A stretch of 64,000 bases of DNA from Sphingopyxis sp. CCNWLW2 (lineage in GTDB: Bacteria; Pseudomonadota; Alphaproteobacteria; Sphingomonadales; Sphingomonadaceae): NCBI RefSeq assembly GCF_037095755.1, contig NZ_JBAWKJ010000002.1, positions 744,001 through 808,000 of the forward strand, given 5' to 3'. Of this stretch, positions 8,912 through 18,103 are shown in pieces; position 1 is the first letter of the stretch, and each line of letters starts with the position of its first letter. The position numbers and the translations under genes are program-made. A model generated the notes under the pieces. It made no database searches, was not told the origin of the DNA, and saw only the letters and a list, made by a program, of their open reading frames with translations.

Positions 8912-9958
8912 ATGACGCTGATGATCCAGCCTGTTATCCTCTGCGGCGGTGCCGGTACGCGCCTTTGGCCCGAATCGCGCGGCACCCGCGCTAAGCAGTT
9001 CCTGCTGCTTCACGGCCAGCGCAGCCTGTTTCGCCAGACGGTCGAGCGCACCCCTGCCGGTCCTGATTTTCTCCCTCCGATCGTCCTCTGCGGCGACGGC
9101 CATGTCGCGATGGTCCGCGAACAGATGAACGACCGCGAGGAATCGCTGCTCGTCGAACCGATGCCGCGCAACACCGCCGCCGCGATCGCGCTCGCGGTCG
9201 CGCAGGCCGATGCGGACACGCTGCTGCTCGTGATGCCGAGCGATCATGTCATCGCCGATGTCCCCGCCTTTCACGCCGCGATCGCCAAGGGCGTGCGCCT
9301 CGCGCAGCAGGACTGGCTCGTCACCTTCGGCATCACCCCCGACAGCCCCGAAACGGGTTTCGGCTATATCGCCGCCGGCCGTGCGCTGGGCGGCGGGGAC
9401 GAAGATGGGAGCTTCGCGGTCGACCGCTTCGTCGAAAAACCCCCACTCGCCGACGCCGAGGCGATGCTCGCCGCGGGCGGATACAGCTGGAATGCCGGCA
9501 TCTTCCTGTTCCGCGCCGCGCGGATGCGCGATGCGATGCTGACGCATTGCCGTCCGATCTTCGAGGCCGCGGACAAGGCCGTCGCGGCGGGGATGCGCGA
9601 CGGCGACGCGCTCTATGCCGACGCGATCGAATTCGCGAAGGCGCCCTCCGATTCGATCGATTATGCGGTGATGGAAAAGGATGATCGCGTCGCGGTCGTC
9701 CCCGTCGCAATGGGCTGGTCCGACCTCGGCAGCTGGCACACCATCCACGCGCTCGCCGACAAGGACGACGCCGACAATGCGATCACCGGCGACGCCTTTC
9801 TTCACGAAAGCAGCGGCAATCTGGTCCGCGCGGGCGACAAGCGCGTCTCGATCCTCGGCATGGACAATATCGCGGTGATCGTCGACGGCGACGACATATT
9901 GGTGATCCCGCTCGAACGATCGCAAGAGGTGCGCGCGGCGGCCAAGGCACGCGAATAG
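8912..9958 (+). CDS. manC: Mannose-1-phosphate guanylyltransferase
   Basis: A 348-residue cytosolic enzyme making GDP-mannose from GTP and mannose 1-phosphate. The signature VILCGGAGTRLWPESR is at the N-terminus, followed by AKQFL, PMPRNTAAAIALA, FVEKP and the WNAGIFLF strand. The isomerase domain of two-domain enzymes is absent, so this is the monofunctional form. Starts are possible at 8876 (GTG), 8912 and 8921; 8912 puts the signature loop close to the N-terminus, as is usual. It is divergent from the sugar transferase, suggesting supply of precursor for the same polysaccharide. Confidence 0.88.
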   Translation: MTLMIQPVILCGGAGTRLWPESRGTRAKQFLLLHGQRSLFRQTVERTPAGPDFLPPIVLCGDGHVAMVREQMNDREESLLVEPMPRNTAAAIALAVAQADADTLLLVMPSDHVIADVPAFHAAIAKGVRLAQQDWLVTFGITPDSPETGFGYIAAGRALGGGDEDGSFAVDRFVEKPPLADAEAMLAAGGYSWNAGIFLFRAARMRDAMLTHCRPIFEAADKAVAAGMRDGDALYADAIEFAKAPSDSIDYAVMEKDDRVAVVPVAMGWSDLGSWHTIHALADKDDADNAITGDAFLHESSGNLVRAGDKRVSILGMDNIAVIVDGDDILVIPLERSQEVRAAAKARE

Positions 9959-10061
9959 AGCCGAGCCGCATCAGGCACTTGCACCTGCGGTGACTTGCTA
10001 TACCAGTACACCCATGAGGCGGCTCCGCAAGAGCACGCCATAGCTGTTCTGGAGATCGCCC

Positions 10062-11885
10062 ATGTTCGACCGTCGCACCCTGCTCGCCGCCGCCGCGGCT
10101 TCCTCGATGCTTGCCGGCGTCCGTCCCCGCGGGGCCTTCGCCGCGACGCCCGATAGCGAAGGCGCGCGGCTGACCGCGATCTACGAACGCATCTATGACA
10201 TGCTGCTCGACCAAGACCCCGAATTCGCGACCTCGCTCGGCGCCGACAAAGGCGACCGCGCCGCGGCGAAAGCGAAACTCGCCGACCGCTCGCCCGCGGG
10301 GATCAAGCGGAGCCAGGACCTCTATCGCACCGGGCTCAAGGAACTGAAGACGATCGACCCGAAGAAGCTCTCGGAGATGGACCTCGTCAATTACGAGACC
10401 TTCCGCGGCCCGTGGGAGGATTATGTCAAGGCTTACGATACCTTCAGCTACGGACTTCACAGCTGGCCCGAACCGCATCCGGTGACGCAATTGAGTGGCT
10501 CCTACCGCTCGATCCCCGATTTCCTCGTCAACCAGCACAGCATCGCGAACGCCGCCGATGCCGAAGCCTATCTCGCGCGCTGCGCCGATTTCGCGGTCCA
10601 GATGGATAATGAGACGGGACGCATCAAGGCCGATCACGCCGCGGGCATTATCCCGCCCGATTTCGTCATCGACCGCACGCTCGGCCAGTTCGATCGTATC
10701 TGGGCGCCCGCCCCCGACGCCAACGGGCTGACGAAGAATCTCGCCGCAAAGACGAAGGAAATCCCCGGCGACTGGGCCAGGCGCTGCGCCGCGATCGTCG
10801 AAGGCAAAATCTATCCGGCGATGCGCCGTCAGGCTGACGAACTTCGCGCCGTGCGCCCGCGCGCTACGCACGACGCCGGCGTGTGGCGCCTGCCGAAGGG
10901 CGACGAATATTATGCCTATGCGCTGCGCTACGCGACGACGACAGGCATGTCGGCCGAGGACGTGCACAAACTGGGGCTCGACCGCGTCGCTAACCTGAGC
11001 GCGCAGGCCGATGCAATCTTCAAAGCGCAGGGGATGACCAAGGGAACGGTCGCCGAACGGATGCGCGCGCTCGGCAACGATCCGCGTTTCCTCTATCCGA
11101 ACACCGACGCGGGCAAGGAAAAGCTGATCGCCGAACTCAACAGCCAGATGCAGGCGATCCAGGCACGGCTCCCCGAAGCCTTCGGCCGCCTGCCCAAGGC
11201 GAAGGTCGATATCCGCCGCGTCCCCGCCGATATCGAGGATGGCGCAACCGGCGGCTATTACCAGATCCCCGCGCTCGACGGTTCGCGGCCGGGCGCCTAT
11301 TATATCAACCTCCGCGACACCGCCGAAAACCCGAGCTGGACGCTGCCAACGCTCACCTATCACGAAGCCTCGCCCGGCCATCACCACCAGATCGCGCTTG
11401 CGCAGGAGGCCGAGGGTATCCCGCGCCTCCGCCGCCTGCCCGTTTACTCGGTCTACACCGAAGGCTGGGGCCTCTATGCCGAGCAGCTCGCCGACGAGAT
11501 GGGGGTTTATGAAAAGGACCCGTGGGGCCGGCTCGGCTATCTCCAGTCCTATATGTTCCGCGCCGCGCGGCTCGTCGCCGACACCGGGCTCCACCACTAT
11601 AAATGGACCCGCGAGAAGGCGATCCGATATTATAACGAGACGCTCGGCACCCCCGAGGGGTCGAACGTCACCGAGATCGAACGCTATTGCGTGTGGCCGG
11701 GTCAGGCGACGAGCTATATGGTCGGGCAGACGCGCTGGGTCGCGATCCGCGAGAAGGCCAAGGCCGCGCTCGGCGACAAGTTCGACCTCCGCGGTTTCCA
11801 CGACACCGCTTTGTCGGCGGGCGCGATGCCGATCTCGGTCCTCGAATCGGTGATCGATCGCTGGGTGGCCGCGCAAAAGGCCTGA
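10062..11885 (+). CDS. DUF885 family secreted protein (peptidase-like)
   Basis: A 607-residue DUF885 protein. The N-terminus DRRTLLAAAAASS resembles a twin-arginine signal peptide ending near FAA. YHEASPGHHHQIA near residue 433 and the downstream EGWGLYAEQ supply the H-E-x(4)-H-type metal ligands that make this family look like gluzincin metallopeptidases. Substrates are not established. It stands alone after manC and has a near ribosome-binding site (GGAGATCGCCC) before ATG 10062. Export and metal dependence are inferred. Confidence 0.85.
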   Translation: MFDRRTLLAAAAASSMLAGVRPRGAFAATPDSEGARLTAIYERIYDMLLDQDPEFATSLGADKGDRAAAKAKLADRSPAGIKRSQDLYRTGLKELKTIDPKKLSEMDLVNYETFRGPWEDYVKAYDTFSYGLHSWPEPHPVTQLSGSYRSIPDFLVNQHSIANAADAEAYLARCADFAVQMDNETGRIKADHAAGIIPPDFVIDRTLGQFDRIWAPAPDANGLTKNLAAKTKEIPGDWARRCAAIVEGKIYPAMRRQADELRAVRPRATHDAGVWRLPKGDEYYAYALRYATTTGMSAEDVHKLGLDRVANLSAQADAIFKAQGMTKGTVAERMRALGNDPRFLYPNTDAGKEKLIAELNSQMQAIQARLPEAFGRLPKAKVDIRRVPADIEDGATGGYYQIPALDGSRPGAYYINLRDTAENPSWTLPTLTYHEASPGHHHQIALAQEAEGIPRLRRLPVYSVYTEGWGLYAEQLADEMGVYEKDPWGRLGYLQSYMFRAARLVADTGLHHYKWTREKAIRYYNETLGTPEGSNVTEIERYCVWPGQATSYMVGQTRWVAIREKAKAALGDKFDLRGFHDTALSAGAMPISVLESVIDRWVAAQKA

Positions 11886-11911
11886 TGCGGCGGCATGCGA
11901 CGACCCGATCG

Positions 11912-12796
11912 TCAGTTTCCTGAATTGAGCTCCAGAAGCCGGCGCGCGACTTCAAGTACCGCCGTCCGGCTCTCGCCGCTGCGCATCCCGACGAAATGCG
12001 CGACGGGGTTGGGCTCGGCGCGCGGCGACACATAGGCGAGCCGCCCCGCCGCCACCGCCGCATCGGCGAGCGGGCAGCGGAGCAAGGCGACGCCCAGCCC
12101 CGCTTCGGCGGCGGTCAGCACCGTGTCATAATCCTCGAACCGCCGGTCCTGCCAGCGCGGGCGATAACGCACCCCGGCACTGCCCAGCCAGGCGCGCCAG
12201 TGCGCCATGTCCGAATCGTGGAGTAGCGGCCGCCCGAGCAGCGCCGCGGCGTCGGCATCCTCGCCGAGCTGCGCCGCCAGTGCCGGTGCCGCCGCAGGGC
12301 GCAGCGTCTCGCGGAACAGGAGCTGGCTGTCGAGCCCGTCCCATAGCCCGCGGCCATAGCGGATCACGACATCGGCTTCCTGCGCATTCAGATCGCTCGG
12401 GCGATGGTCCATCGAGACCTCGACATGGATATCCCCGCGCTCGAGCTCGGCGAGCCGCGGCAGCAGCCACAATCGCGCGAACGCCGGCACCACCGCCAGC
12501 CGCACCGTCGGCTTGCCGCGCCGCGGCCGCCACTGGTCGGCGCTGCGCGACAGGAGGCCGAGCGCCTGCCGCGCCTCGACGGCGAAGCGCTGTCCCGCCG
12601 GGGTCAGCCGCACCCCGCGCCCGTGCCGCTCGAACAGGCCGGTGCCGAGCCACGCCTCCAGCGCGGCGATCCGCCGGCTGACCGAGCCGTGGGTGATGCC
12701 GAGCATGTCGGCAGCCGCGGTGAAGGAACCCGCCTCGGCGGCGGCCAGCATCGCATTGAGACCGTCGAGCGGCGGCAGCGTATCAGAGCTGTGCAT
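11912..12796 (-). CDS. LysR-family transcriptional regulator (GcvA-like)
   Basis: A 294-residue regulator. The N-terminal helix-turn-helix reads LPPLDGLNAMLAAAEAGSF then ITHGSVSRRIAALEAWLG and GVRLTPAG; the LDGL...GS opening is typical of GcvA-like LysR proteins. The remainder is the periplasmic-binding-like effector domain. The frame is open to 13018, but those residues look non-coding; the ATG at 12794-12796 gives the standard length. It is divergently transcribed from a TonB-dependent receptor, the probable target, with a symmetric site over its own start codon. Confidence 0.87.
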   Translation of the reverse strand: MHSSDTLPPLDGLNAMLAAAEAGSFTAAADMLGITHGSVSRRIAALEAWLGTGLFERHGRGVRLTPAGQRFAVEARQALGLLSRSADQWRPRRGKPTVRLAVVPAFARLWLLPRLAELERGDIHVEVSMDHRPSDLNAQEADVVIRYGRGLWDGLDSQLLFRETLRPAAAPALAAQLGEDADAAALLGRPLLHDSDMAHWRAWLGSAGVRYRPRWQDRRFEDYDTVLTAAEAGLGVALLRCPLADAAVAAGRLAYVSPRAEPNPVAHFVGMRSGESRTAVLEVARRLLELNSGN

Positions 12797-12806
12797 ATCA
12801 TGCACA
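12790..12806. promoter_or_regulatory. Palindrome over the LysR start codon (candidate LysR operator)
   Basis: TGTGCAT-ATC-ATGCACA is a perfect 7-bp inverted repeat containing a T-N11-A core, the pattern bound by LysR regulators. It covers the regulator start codon and lies 58 bp before the TonB receptor ATG, a position suited to autoregulation and control of the divergent gene. Confidence 0.5.
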
Positions 12807-12863
12807 GGAAACACGCGAATGGTGCGATATGTCAATGGTGTCCGTCGTGGCAACTTCAGCGGC

Positions 12864-14792
12864 ATGATACGAAAACTCCTGTCCGTCCGCGCTTTCGCTA
12901 CGTGTTCCGCCCTCCTCGCGCTCGTCTCGCCCGCGCTCGCGCAGCGCGTCGACGAAAATGCCGCACTCGATGCCGAGGATGCCTTCGGGTCGAACATCGG
13001 CGGCGAAGGACTTGGCATCTACACCCCGTCCGATGTGCGCGGCTTCTCCCCCACCGATGCCGGCAACGTCCGGATCGAAGGACTCTATATCGACCGCCAG
13101 ACCGAGCTCACCAGCCGCCTCGTCGCAGGCAACCGCATCCGCATCGGCCCCTCGGCACTCGGCTACGCCTTCCCCGCGCCCTCGGGCATCGCCGACTATC
13201 GCATCCGCGCCGCCGAAGCCGATGCGGTGCTCAGCATCGCGGCGAAGGGCGACAGCTTCGGCGGCTGGCTGGTCGAGGCCGATGCGCTTCTTCCCCTCGC
13301 CGGGCGCGCGCTCGGGGTCGCGGCCGGCGCCGGCTTCTATCGCAACCAATATGCCTACCGGAACAGCAACGACGTACTCTCTACCTCGCTGTCGCTCGTC
13401 TGGCGGCCGGACGACAGCACCGAGATCAAGCCCTTCTGGAGCCGCGTCGGGGTCGACGACGAGGAAGCCTATCCGCTCGTGATCGGCGACGGACAAAAGC
13501 TGCCCGCGCGCATGGCGCGCCGCCGCTTCCTCGGCCAGGACTGGGCCGATTTCGAGGTCGAGCGCGTGACCTGGGGCGGCGTCGGGCGCACCCGGCTCGG
13601 CGAGTTCACGCTGCGCGGCGGCATCTTCCGTTCGGCCAATATCACCACCGAAGGGCATACGCTGCTGCTCGACGCCGCGCCGCCCGGAACGCTCGCCGCC
13701 CGCTCGGTCATCGCCGGTCCGCGCCGTTCGAATGCGTCGACGAGCGGCGAAATCAATATCGCGCGGCCCTTCGCCACGGGCCGCGTGCGTCACGAACTGC
13801 TCTTCGCGATGCGCGCGCGTTCGCAGCAACGCCTCTATGGCGGTTCGGATCGGCAATCGCTCGCTCCCGCGCCCTTCGACGAAGGGCTGGCTGTCCCTCG
13901 CCCAACCTTCGCCTTCGGCCCCCGTACCGAGGACCGCGTCCGGCAATGGACGGCGGGCATTGCCTGGCAGGTGCGCCTCGACGGGGTCGGCCGCATCAAT
14001 CTCGGCCTCCAGCGCAGCGATTATCGCAAGCGCGTCACCGCCCCCGCGGGCCCGCTGCCCGAATCGCGCGCGAAGCCATGGCTGTTCAATGTCGCCGCCG
14101 AGGTCGAGCTGACGCCGCGCCTCGCGCTGTATGGCGGGATGACGCGCGGGCTGGAGGAAAGCGACGTGGCCCCCGAAATCGCGGTCAACCGCGACGAGGC
14201 GCCGCCCGCGATCCGGACGCGGCAAATCGATGCCGGGCTGCGCTGGCGCGCCGGGTCGCTGACGCTTATCGCCGGCGGGTTCGAAATCGAGAAACCCTAT
14301 TACGGCCTCGACCGCGCCAACATCTTCCGCCGCCTCGGCACCGTAACCCATCGCGGGATCGAAGCGTCGCTCAGCGGATCGCCCGCCGAGGGCCTGACGC
14401 TCGTCGCCGGCGGCGTGCTGCTCGACGCGCGGCTTGCGGGAGAAGAGGTCGCGGGCGGCAGCATTGGCCGGCGTCCGATCGGCACCCCGTCGCGCAGCCT
14501 CGTCGGCAATATCGACTGGCGGCTTCCCGGCCTCCCCGCCCTGTCGCTCGACCTCGCCGTCGAGCACAGCGGCGGGCGCCACGGCGATGCCGCCAACCGC
14601 GTGCGCATCCCGGCGCGAACGACGGGCGACATCGGCGCGCGCTACCGCTTCCGGCTGGGCGACCTGCCCGCGGTCCTGCGCGTGCAGGCAACGAACCTCT
14701 TCGACAGCTACGGCTGGGACGTCGAGGGCAACAATGCCTTCGTCTATACGCCGTCGCGCCAGATCCTCGCCCGCATCGCCGTCGATATCTAG
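12864..14792 (+). CDS. TonB-dependent outer-membrane receptor
   Basis: A 642-residue outer-membrane receptor. A signal peptide ends at ALAQ (about residue 26). A short plug follows: YTPSDVRGFSPTDAGNVRIEGLYIDRQ. The rest is beta-strand-rich barrel ending in SRQILARIAVDI, with aromatic and hydrophobic alternation. It probably imports a ligand such as a chelate or oligomer using TonB energy; the ligand is unknown. The plug is briefer than usual and I cannot point to a TonB box. The ATG at 12864 follows an apparent non-coding stretch and gives a clean signal peptide. The divergent LysR gene suggests ligand- or metabolite-controlled expression. Confidence 0.82.
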   Translation: MIRKLLSVRAFATCSALLALVSPALAQRVDENAALDAEDAFGSNIGGEGLGIYTPSDVRGFSPTDAGNVRIEGLYIDRQTELTSRLVAGNRIRIGPSALGYAFPAPSGIADYRIRAAEADAVLSIAAKGDSFGGWLVEADALLPLAGRALGVAAGAGFYRNQYAYRNSNDVLSTSLSLVWRPDDSTEIKPFWSRVGVDDEEAYPLVIGDGQKLPARMARRRFLGQDWADFEVERVTWGGVGRTRLGEFTLRGGIFRSANITTEGHTLLLDAAPPGTLAARSVIAGPRRSNASTSGEINIARPFATGRVRHELLFAMRARSQQRLYGGSDRQSLAPAPFDEGLAVPRPTFAFGPRTEDRVRQWTAGIAWQVRLDGVGRINLGLQRSDYRKRVTAPAGPLPESRAKPWLFNVAAEVELTPRLALYGGMTRGLEESDVAPEIAVNRDEAPPAIRTRQIDAGLRWRAGSLTLIAGGFEIEKPYYGLDRANIFRRLGTVTHRGIEASLSGSPAEGLTLVAGGVLLDARLAGEEVAGGSIGRRPIGTPSRSLVGNIDWRLPGLPALSLDLAVEHSGGRHGDAANRVRIPARTTGDIGARYRFRLGDLPAVLRVQATNLFDSYGWDVEGNNAFVYTPSRQILARIAVDI

Positions 14793-14816
14793 GAATTCCC
14801 GGCCCGGTAACCGCCA

Positions 14817-14836
14817 CTTAGGGTCAGGACCCCAAG
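14817..14836. repeat. GGGTCAGGACC palindromic repeat between convergent genes
   Basis: CTTAGGGTCAGGACCCCAAG is a nearly perfect inverted repeat between the convergent TonB receptor and ScfR-like genes. It contains the 12-base end of the 7140-7405 element. It may act as a bidirectional terminator, but it has no T run. Confidence 0.45.
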
Positions 14837-14838
14837 CC

Positions 14839-16227
14839 TCAGTCCCCGGCGAAATCGAACGCGCTCACCCCGCGTTCGCCCTCACGGAAACGCAGCGGAC
14901 GCCCCAGCGGCGGCATCGACCGCTGGACGCAGCCGGTGCGCGTGCAGCGGCGGCAGCCGAGCCCGATCGGCGTCGCTCGCTCACGCATCAAGTCGATCCC
15001 GCGCGCCGCGATCAGCGGCGCCGCGACCTTGGCATCGACCCCAACGCAGACGGCGAAACGCGCGGGTGTCCCGCTTCCGGTCGCGCCGGGCGCGGCGACC
15101 GAACGCGACTGGGTGAACCAGCGCGAGCCGTCTTCGAGTTCGACCAGATCGGCAACCACCTCGCCCGGCCGTGCGAAGGCTTCGTGGACGCCCCACAAGG
15201 GGCAGCGCGCGTCGCCGTCGACGAGCGGCGACTGGCTCGCCCCTGCATAGCGCTTGCTCCCCAGCCCCGCGCGGTCGATACGCAGCATGAAGAAGGGCAG
15301 TCCGCGCGCGCCGACGCGTTGGAGCGTTGTCAGCCGGTGCGCGACCTGCTCATAACCCGCGCCGAACCGGCGCTGGAGCAGCAGCAGATCATAGCCCGTC
15401 GCGTCGCACGCCCGCAGAAAGCGGCTGTACGGCATCATCAGCGCCGCGGCGAAATAGTGGATCAGGTGGCGCTCGAACAATCGCGCGGCGGCGCTCTCGG
15501 CGAACTCCGCCCCCACGACGAGCGCGTCGATCTCGGCCTTCGCCTCGATCTGCGCCAGCGTCGCCGCCGCCTGAAACGTCCGCGACGCGGGGCGCAGCAG
15601 CTCGTTCAGCATCAATTGCCGCGCGTGCCAGTCGAGCCAGCGCAGCCGGTCGGGCATCACGTCGCTCGGCAGGATCCGGATGCCAAGCTGGTGCCGCGTG
15701 CGCAAACGCTCGGAAATCGTACCGTAAAGATCGCCGCCCGCGAGCCGCAGTTCATCCGCCAATTCCTCGGCGCGCGCATCGAGATCGGGAAAATGGTTGC
15801 GCCATTTCTCGATCGCGCGGCGCACCGCATCGACTTCGGGCGCTTCGGCGAGCGCGGGCGCCGCCGCTTCGCCCGCCGCATCGAAGAGCCGGGCAAAGGC
15901 TGCGGCGGTCGCAGGCGCACTCTGCACCCATTCCTCGACCTCCTGCGTTCCGATACCGAGGTCGGCGAAGCGCGGGTCGGCGAGCCGCCGCCGCAGCCCG
16001 GCGAGCCCCCCGGGCAAGTCTTCGGCGCTGAGCTTTGCCGCATCGAACCCGAAGCGTTCGGCCAACTTCACAATCACCGTGGCGCTGAGCGGCCGCTGGC
16101 CATGCTCGATCAGGTTGAGATAGCTCGGCGAAATATCGAGCGCCTCTGCCATCGCAGCTTGGGTCATCCCCGCCTCGCGGCGCACCTTGCGCACCGCCGG
16201 CCCCGCAAACACCCGCCGCTCCGCCAT
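14839..16227 (-). CDS. XRE-family regulator with ImmA/IrrE-like domain (ScfR/RamB type)
   Basis: A 462-residue regulator. The N-terminal Xre helix-turn-helix is VRREAGMTQAAMAEALDISPSYLNLIEHGQRPLS, split here: MTQAAMAEALDIS then PSYLNLIEHGQRPL. The long middle region has an IrrE-like segment around RFLRACDATGYDLLLLQRRFGAGYEQVAHRL, here abbreviated to key parts FLRACD and GAGYEQVAHRL. The C-terminus has clustered cysteines (CRRCTRTGC). This is the layout of short-chain fatty-acid/glyoxylate regulators such as ScfR, MccR and RamB. It is divergent from isocitrate lyase, so it probably controls that gene in response to acyl-CoA or acetate status. Confidence 0.8.
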   Translation of the reverse strand: MAERRVFAGPAVRKVRREAGMTQAAMAEALDISPSYLNLIEHGQRPLSATVIVKLAERFGFDAAKLSAEDLPGGLAGLRRRLADPRFADLGIGTQEVEEWVQSAPATAAAFARLFDAAGEAAAPALAEAPEVDAVRRAIEKWRNHFPDLDARAEELADELRLAGGDLYGTISERLRTRHQLGIRILPSDVMPDRLRWLDWHARQLMLNELLRPASRTFQAAATLAQIEAKAEIDALVVGAEFAESAAARLFERHLIHYFAAALMMPYSRFLRACDATGYDLLLLQRRFGAGYEQVAHRLTTLQRVGARGLPFFMLRIDRAGLGSKRYAGASQSPLVDGDARCPLWGVHEAFARPGEVVADLVELEDGSRWFTQSRSVAAPGATGSGTPARFAVCVGVDAKVAAPLIAARGIDLMRERATPIGLGCRRCTRTGCVQRSMPPLGRPLRFREGERGVSAFDFAGD

Positions 16228-16241
16228 CGCCTGTAACTTTC

Positions 16242-16268
16242 TTTACTAATTTACACGCTATTTTACAC
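16242..16268. promoter_or_regulatory. TTTACAC direct repeats between ScfR-like gene and aceA
   Basis: TTTAC at 16242 and TTTACAC at 16250 and 16262 form spaced repeats in an A+T-rich divergent promoter region. The last two are 12 bp apart, near one helical turn. They are candidate binding sites for the adjacent ScfR-like regulator; this is inferred from position. Confidence 0.4.
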
Positions 16269-16366
16269 CTATCAGGCATATTTCACAAATATTATTGACA
16301 AAGCTTTTCACTTTCGGCGGCAGTTTCGCCACCTTCCACCCATCACCTCCGCACAAGGATACGACG

Positions 16367-17959
16367 ATGGGTTATCAGGAAGACATGGCGCAGGCAGGCC
16401 GCCTCATCCGCGACTACGACGGCACGTGGGACGGCATCAGCGGCGAAAGCATCGCCCGCATGCGCGCCCAGAACAAGTTCCGCACCGGCCTCGACGTCGC
16501 GCGCTACACCGCGCGCATCATGCGCGCCGATATGGCCGCCTATGACGCCGATCCCGCGAACTACACCCAGTCGCTTGGCTGCTGGCACGGCTTCATCGCG
16601 CAGCAGAAGATGATCTCGATCAAGAAGCATTTCGGCACCGTCAAGGGTCGCTACATCTATCTCTCGGGCTGGATGATCGCAGCGCTGCGCAGCGAGTTCG
16701 GCCCGCTGCCCGACCAGTCGATGCACGAAAAGACGAGCGTTCCGGCGCTGATCGAGGAAATCTACACCTTCCTCCGTCAGGCCGATGCCCGCGAACTCGG
16801 CGGCCTGTTCCGCGAACTCGACGCTGCACGCGCCGAGGGTGACGAACTGAAGGCGAAGCAGGTTCAGGCCGCGATCGACAACCATGAAACGCACGTCGTG
16901 CCGATCATCGCCGACATCGACGCGGGCTTCGGCAACGCCGAGGCGACGTACCTTCTCGCCAAGAAGATGATCGAAGCCGGCGCCTGCGCACTCCAGATCG
17001 AAAATCAGGTCTCGGACGAAAAGCAGTGCGGCCATCAGGACGGCAAAGTCACCGTGCCGCACGAGGACTTCATCGCGAAGATCCGCGCCTGCCGCTACGC
17101 CTTCATGGAACTCGGCGTCGAGGATGGCATCATCGTCACGCGCACCGACAGCCTCGGCGCCGGCCTGACCAAGCAGATCGCCTTCTCGAAAGAACCCGGC
17201 GACCTCGGCGACCAGTATAACAGCTATCTCGATTGCGAAGAGGTCGAAGGCGCGGGCAACCCCGGCGACGTCCTGATCAACCGCGACGGCAAGCTGATGC
17301 GTCCGAAGCGCCTGCCCTCGAACCTCTATCAGTTCCGTTCGGGAACCGGCGAAGATCGCTGCGTTATGGATTGCATCGCCAGCTTGCAGAACGGCGCCGA
17401 CCTGCTGTGGATCGAAACCGAAAAGCCGCACATCGAACAGATCGCCGGCATGGTCGACCGCATCCGCGAAGTCGTCCCCAATGCGAAGCTCGCGTACAAT
17501 AATTCGCCGAGCTTCAACTGGACGCTGAACTTCCGCCAGCAGGTGTTCGACGCGTGGGAAAAGGACGGCAAGGACGTCAGCGCCTATGACCGCGCCAAGC
17601 TGATGAGCGTCGATTATGACGGCACCCCGCTCGGCGACGAAGCCGACAACCGCATCCGTACCTTCCAGCGCGATTCGGCGAAGCGCGCGGGCATCTTCCA
17701 TCACCTGATCACGCTGCCGACCTATCACACCGCGGCGCTGTCGACCGACAATCTCGCCAAGGAATATTTCGGTGACGAGGCAATGCTGGGTTACGTCAAG
17801 GGCGTCCAGCGCGCCGAGATCCGCCAGGGCATCGCCTGCGTGAAGCACCAGAATATGTCGGGCAGCGACATCGGCGACGATCATAAGGAATATTTCGCCG
17901 GCGAAGCGGCCCTCAAGGCCGCGGGCAAGGATAACACGATGAATCAATTCGCCGCGTAA
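16367..17959 (+). CDS. aceA: Isocitrate lyase
   Basis: A 530-residue isocitrate lyase that splits isocitrate into succinate and glyoxylate, the first step of the glyoxylate shunt for growth on acetate or fatty acids. The active-site loop is KQCGHQDGKV near residues 219-228 with the catalytic cysteine. IIADIDAGFGN (metal-binding aspartates) and the NNSPSFNWTLNF substrate segment are also present. The length and loop match the longer Pseudomonas-type enzyme rather than the 430-residue E. coli form. ATG 16367 follows AAGGATACGACG. No malate synthase is nearby. Regulation by the divergent ScfR-like protein is likely. Confidence 0.95.
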   Translation: MGYQEDMAQAGRLIRDYDGTWDGISGESIARMRAQNKFRTGLDVARYTARIMRADMAAYDADPANYTQSLGCWHGFIAQQKMISIKKHFGTVKGRYIYLSGWMIAALRSEFGPLPDQSMHEKTSVPALIEEIYTFLRQADARELGGLFRELDAARAEGDELKAKQVQAAIDNHETHVVPIIADIDAGFGNAEATYLLAKKMIEAGACALQIENQVSDEKQCGHQDGKVTVPHEDFIAKIRACRYAFMELGVEDGIIVTRTDSLGAGLTKQIAFSKEPGDLGDQYNSYLDCEEVEGAGNPGDVLINRDGKLMRPKRLPSNLYQFRSGTGEDRCVMDCIASLQNGADLLWIETEKPHIEQIAGMVDRIREVVPNAKLAYNNSPSFNWTLNFRQQVFDAWEKDGKDVSAYDRAKLMSVDYDGTPLGDEADNRIRTFQRDSAKRAGIFHHLITLPTYHTAALSTDNLAKEYFGDEAMLGYVKGVQRAEIRQGIACVKHQNMSGSDIGDDHKEYFAGEAALKAAGKDNTMNQFAA

Positions 17960-17966
17960 CGAGTTA

Positions 17967-17996
17967 GACGCGGGGGCCCGTTGCAACCCCCGCGTC
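17967..17996 (+). other. Strong hairpin after aceA
   Basis: GACGCGGGGG and CCCCCGCGTC form a perfect 10-bp stem with a 10-base loop, 8 bp after the aceA stop. It lacks a T run, so it may protect the transcript 3' end or assist the terminator further down. Confidence 0.5.
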
Positions 17997-18065
17997 GCCC
18001 ATCTTGGCGCGGGGGCCAGCGACCCGACCCCCGTGCCTCCCGAGCTTTCCTGGGGAGGAAAGCCT

Positions 18066-18103
18066 GTCCGTCGGAAGCCCTTGTGCTTCCGGCGGACATT
18101 TTT
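18066..18103 (+). terminator. Intrinsic terminator after aceA
   Basis: GTCCGTCGGAAGC pairs with GCTTCCGGCGGAC (13 bp including one wobble) around a six-base loop, followed by ATTTTT. It reaches the stop codon of the convergent terC gene. Confidence 0.75.
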
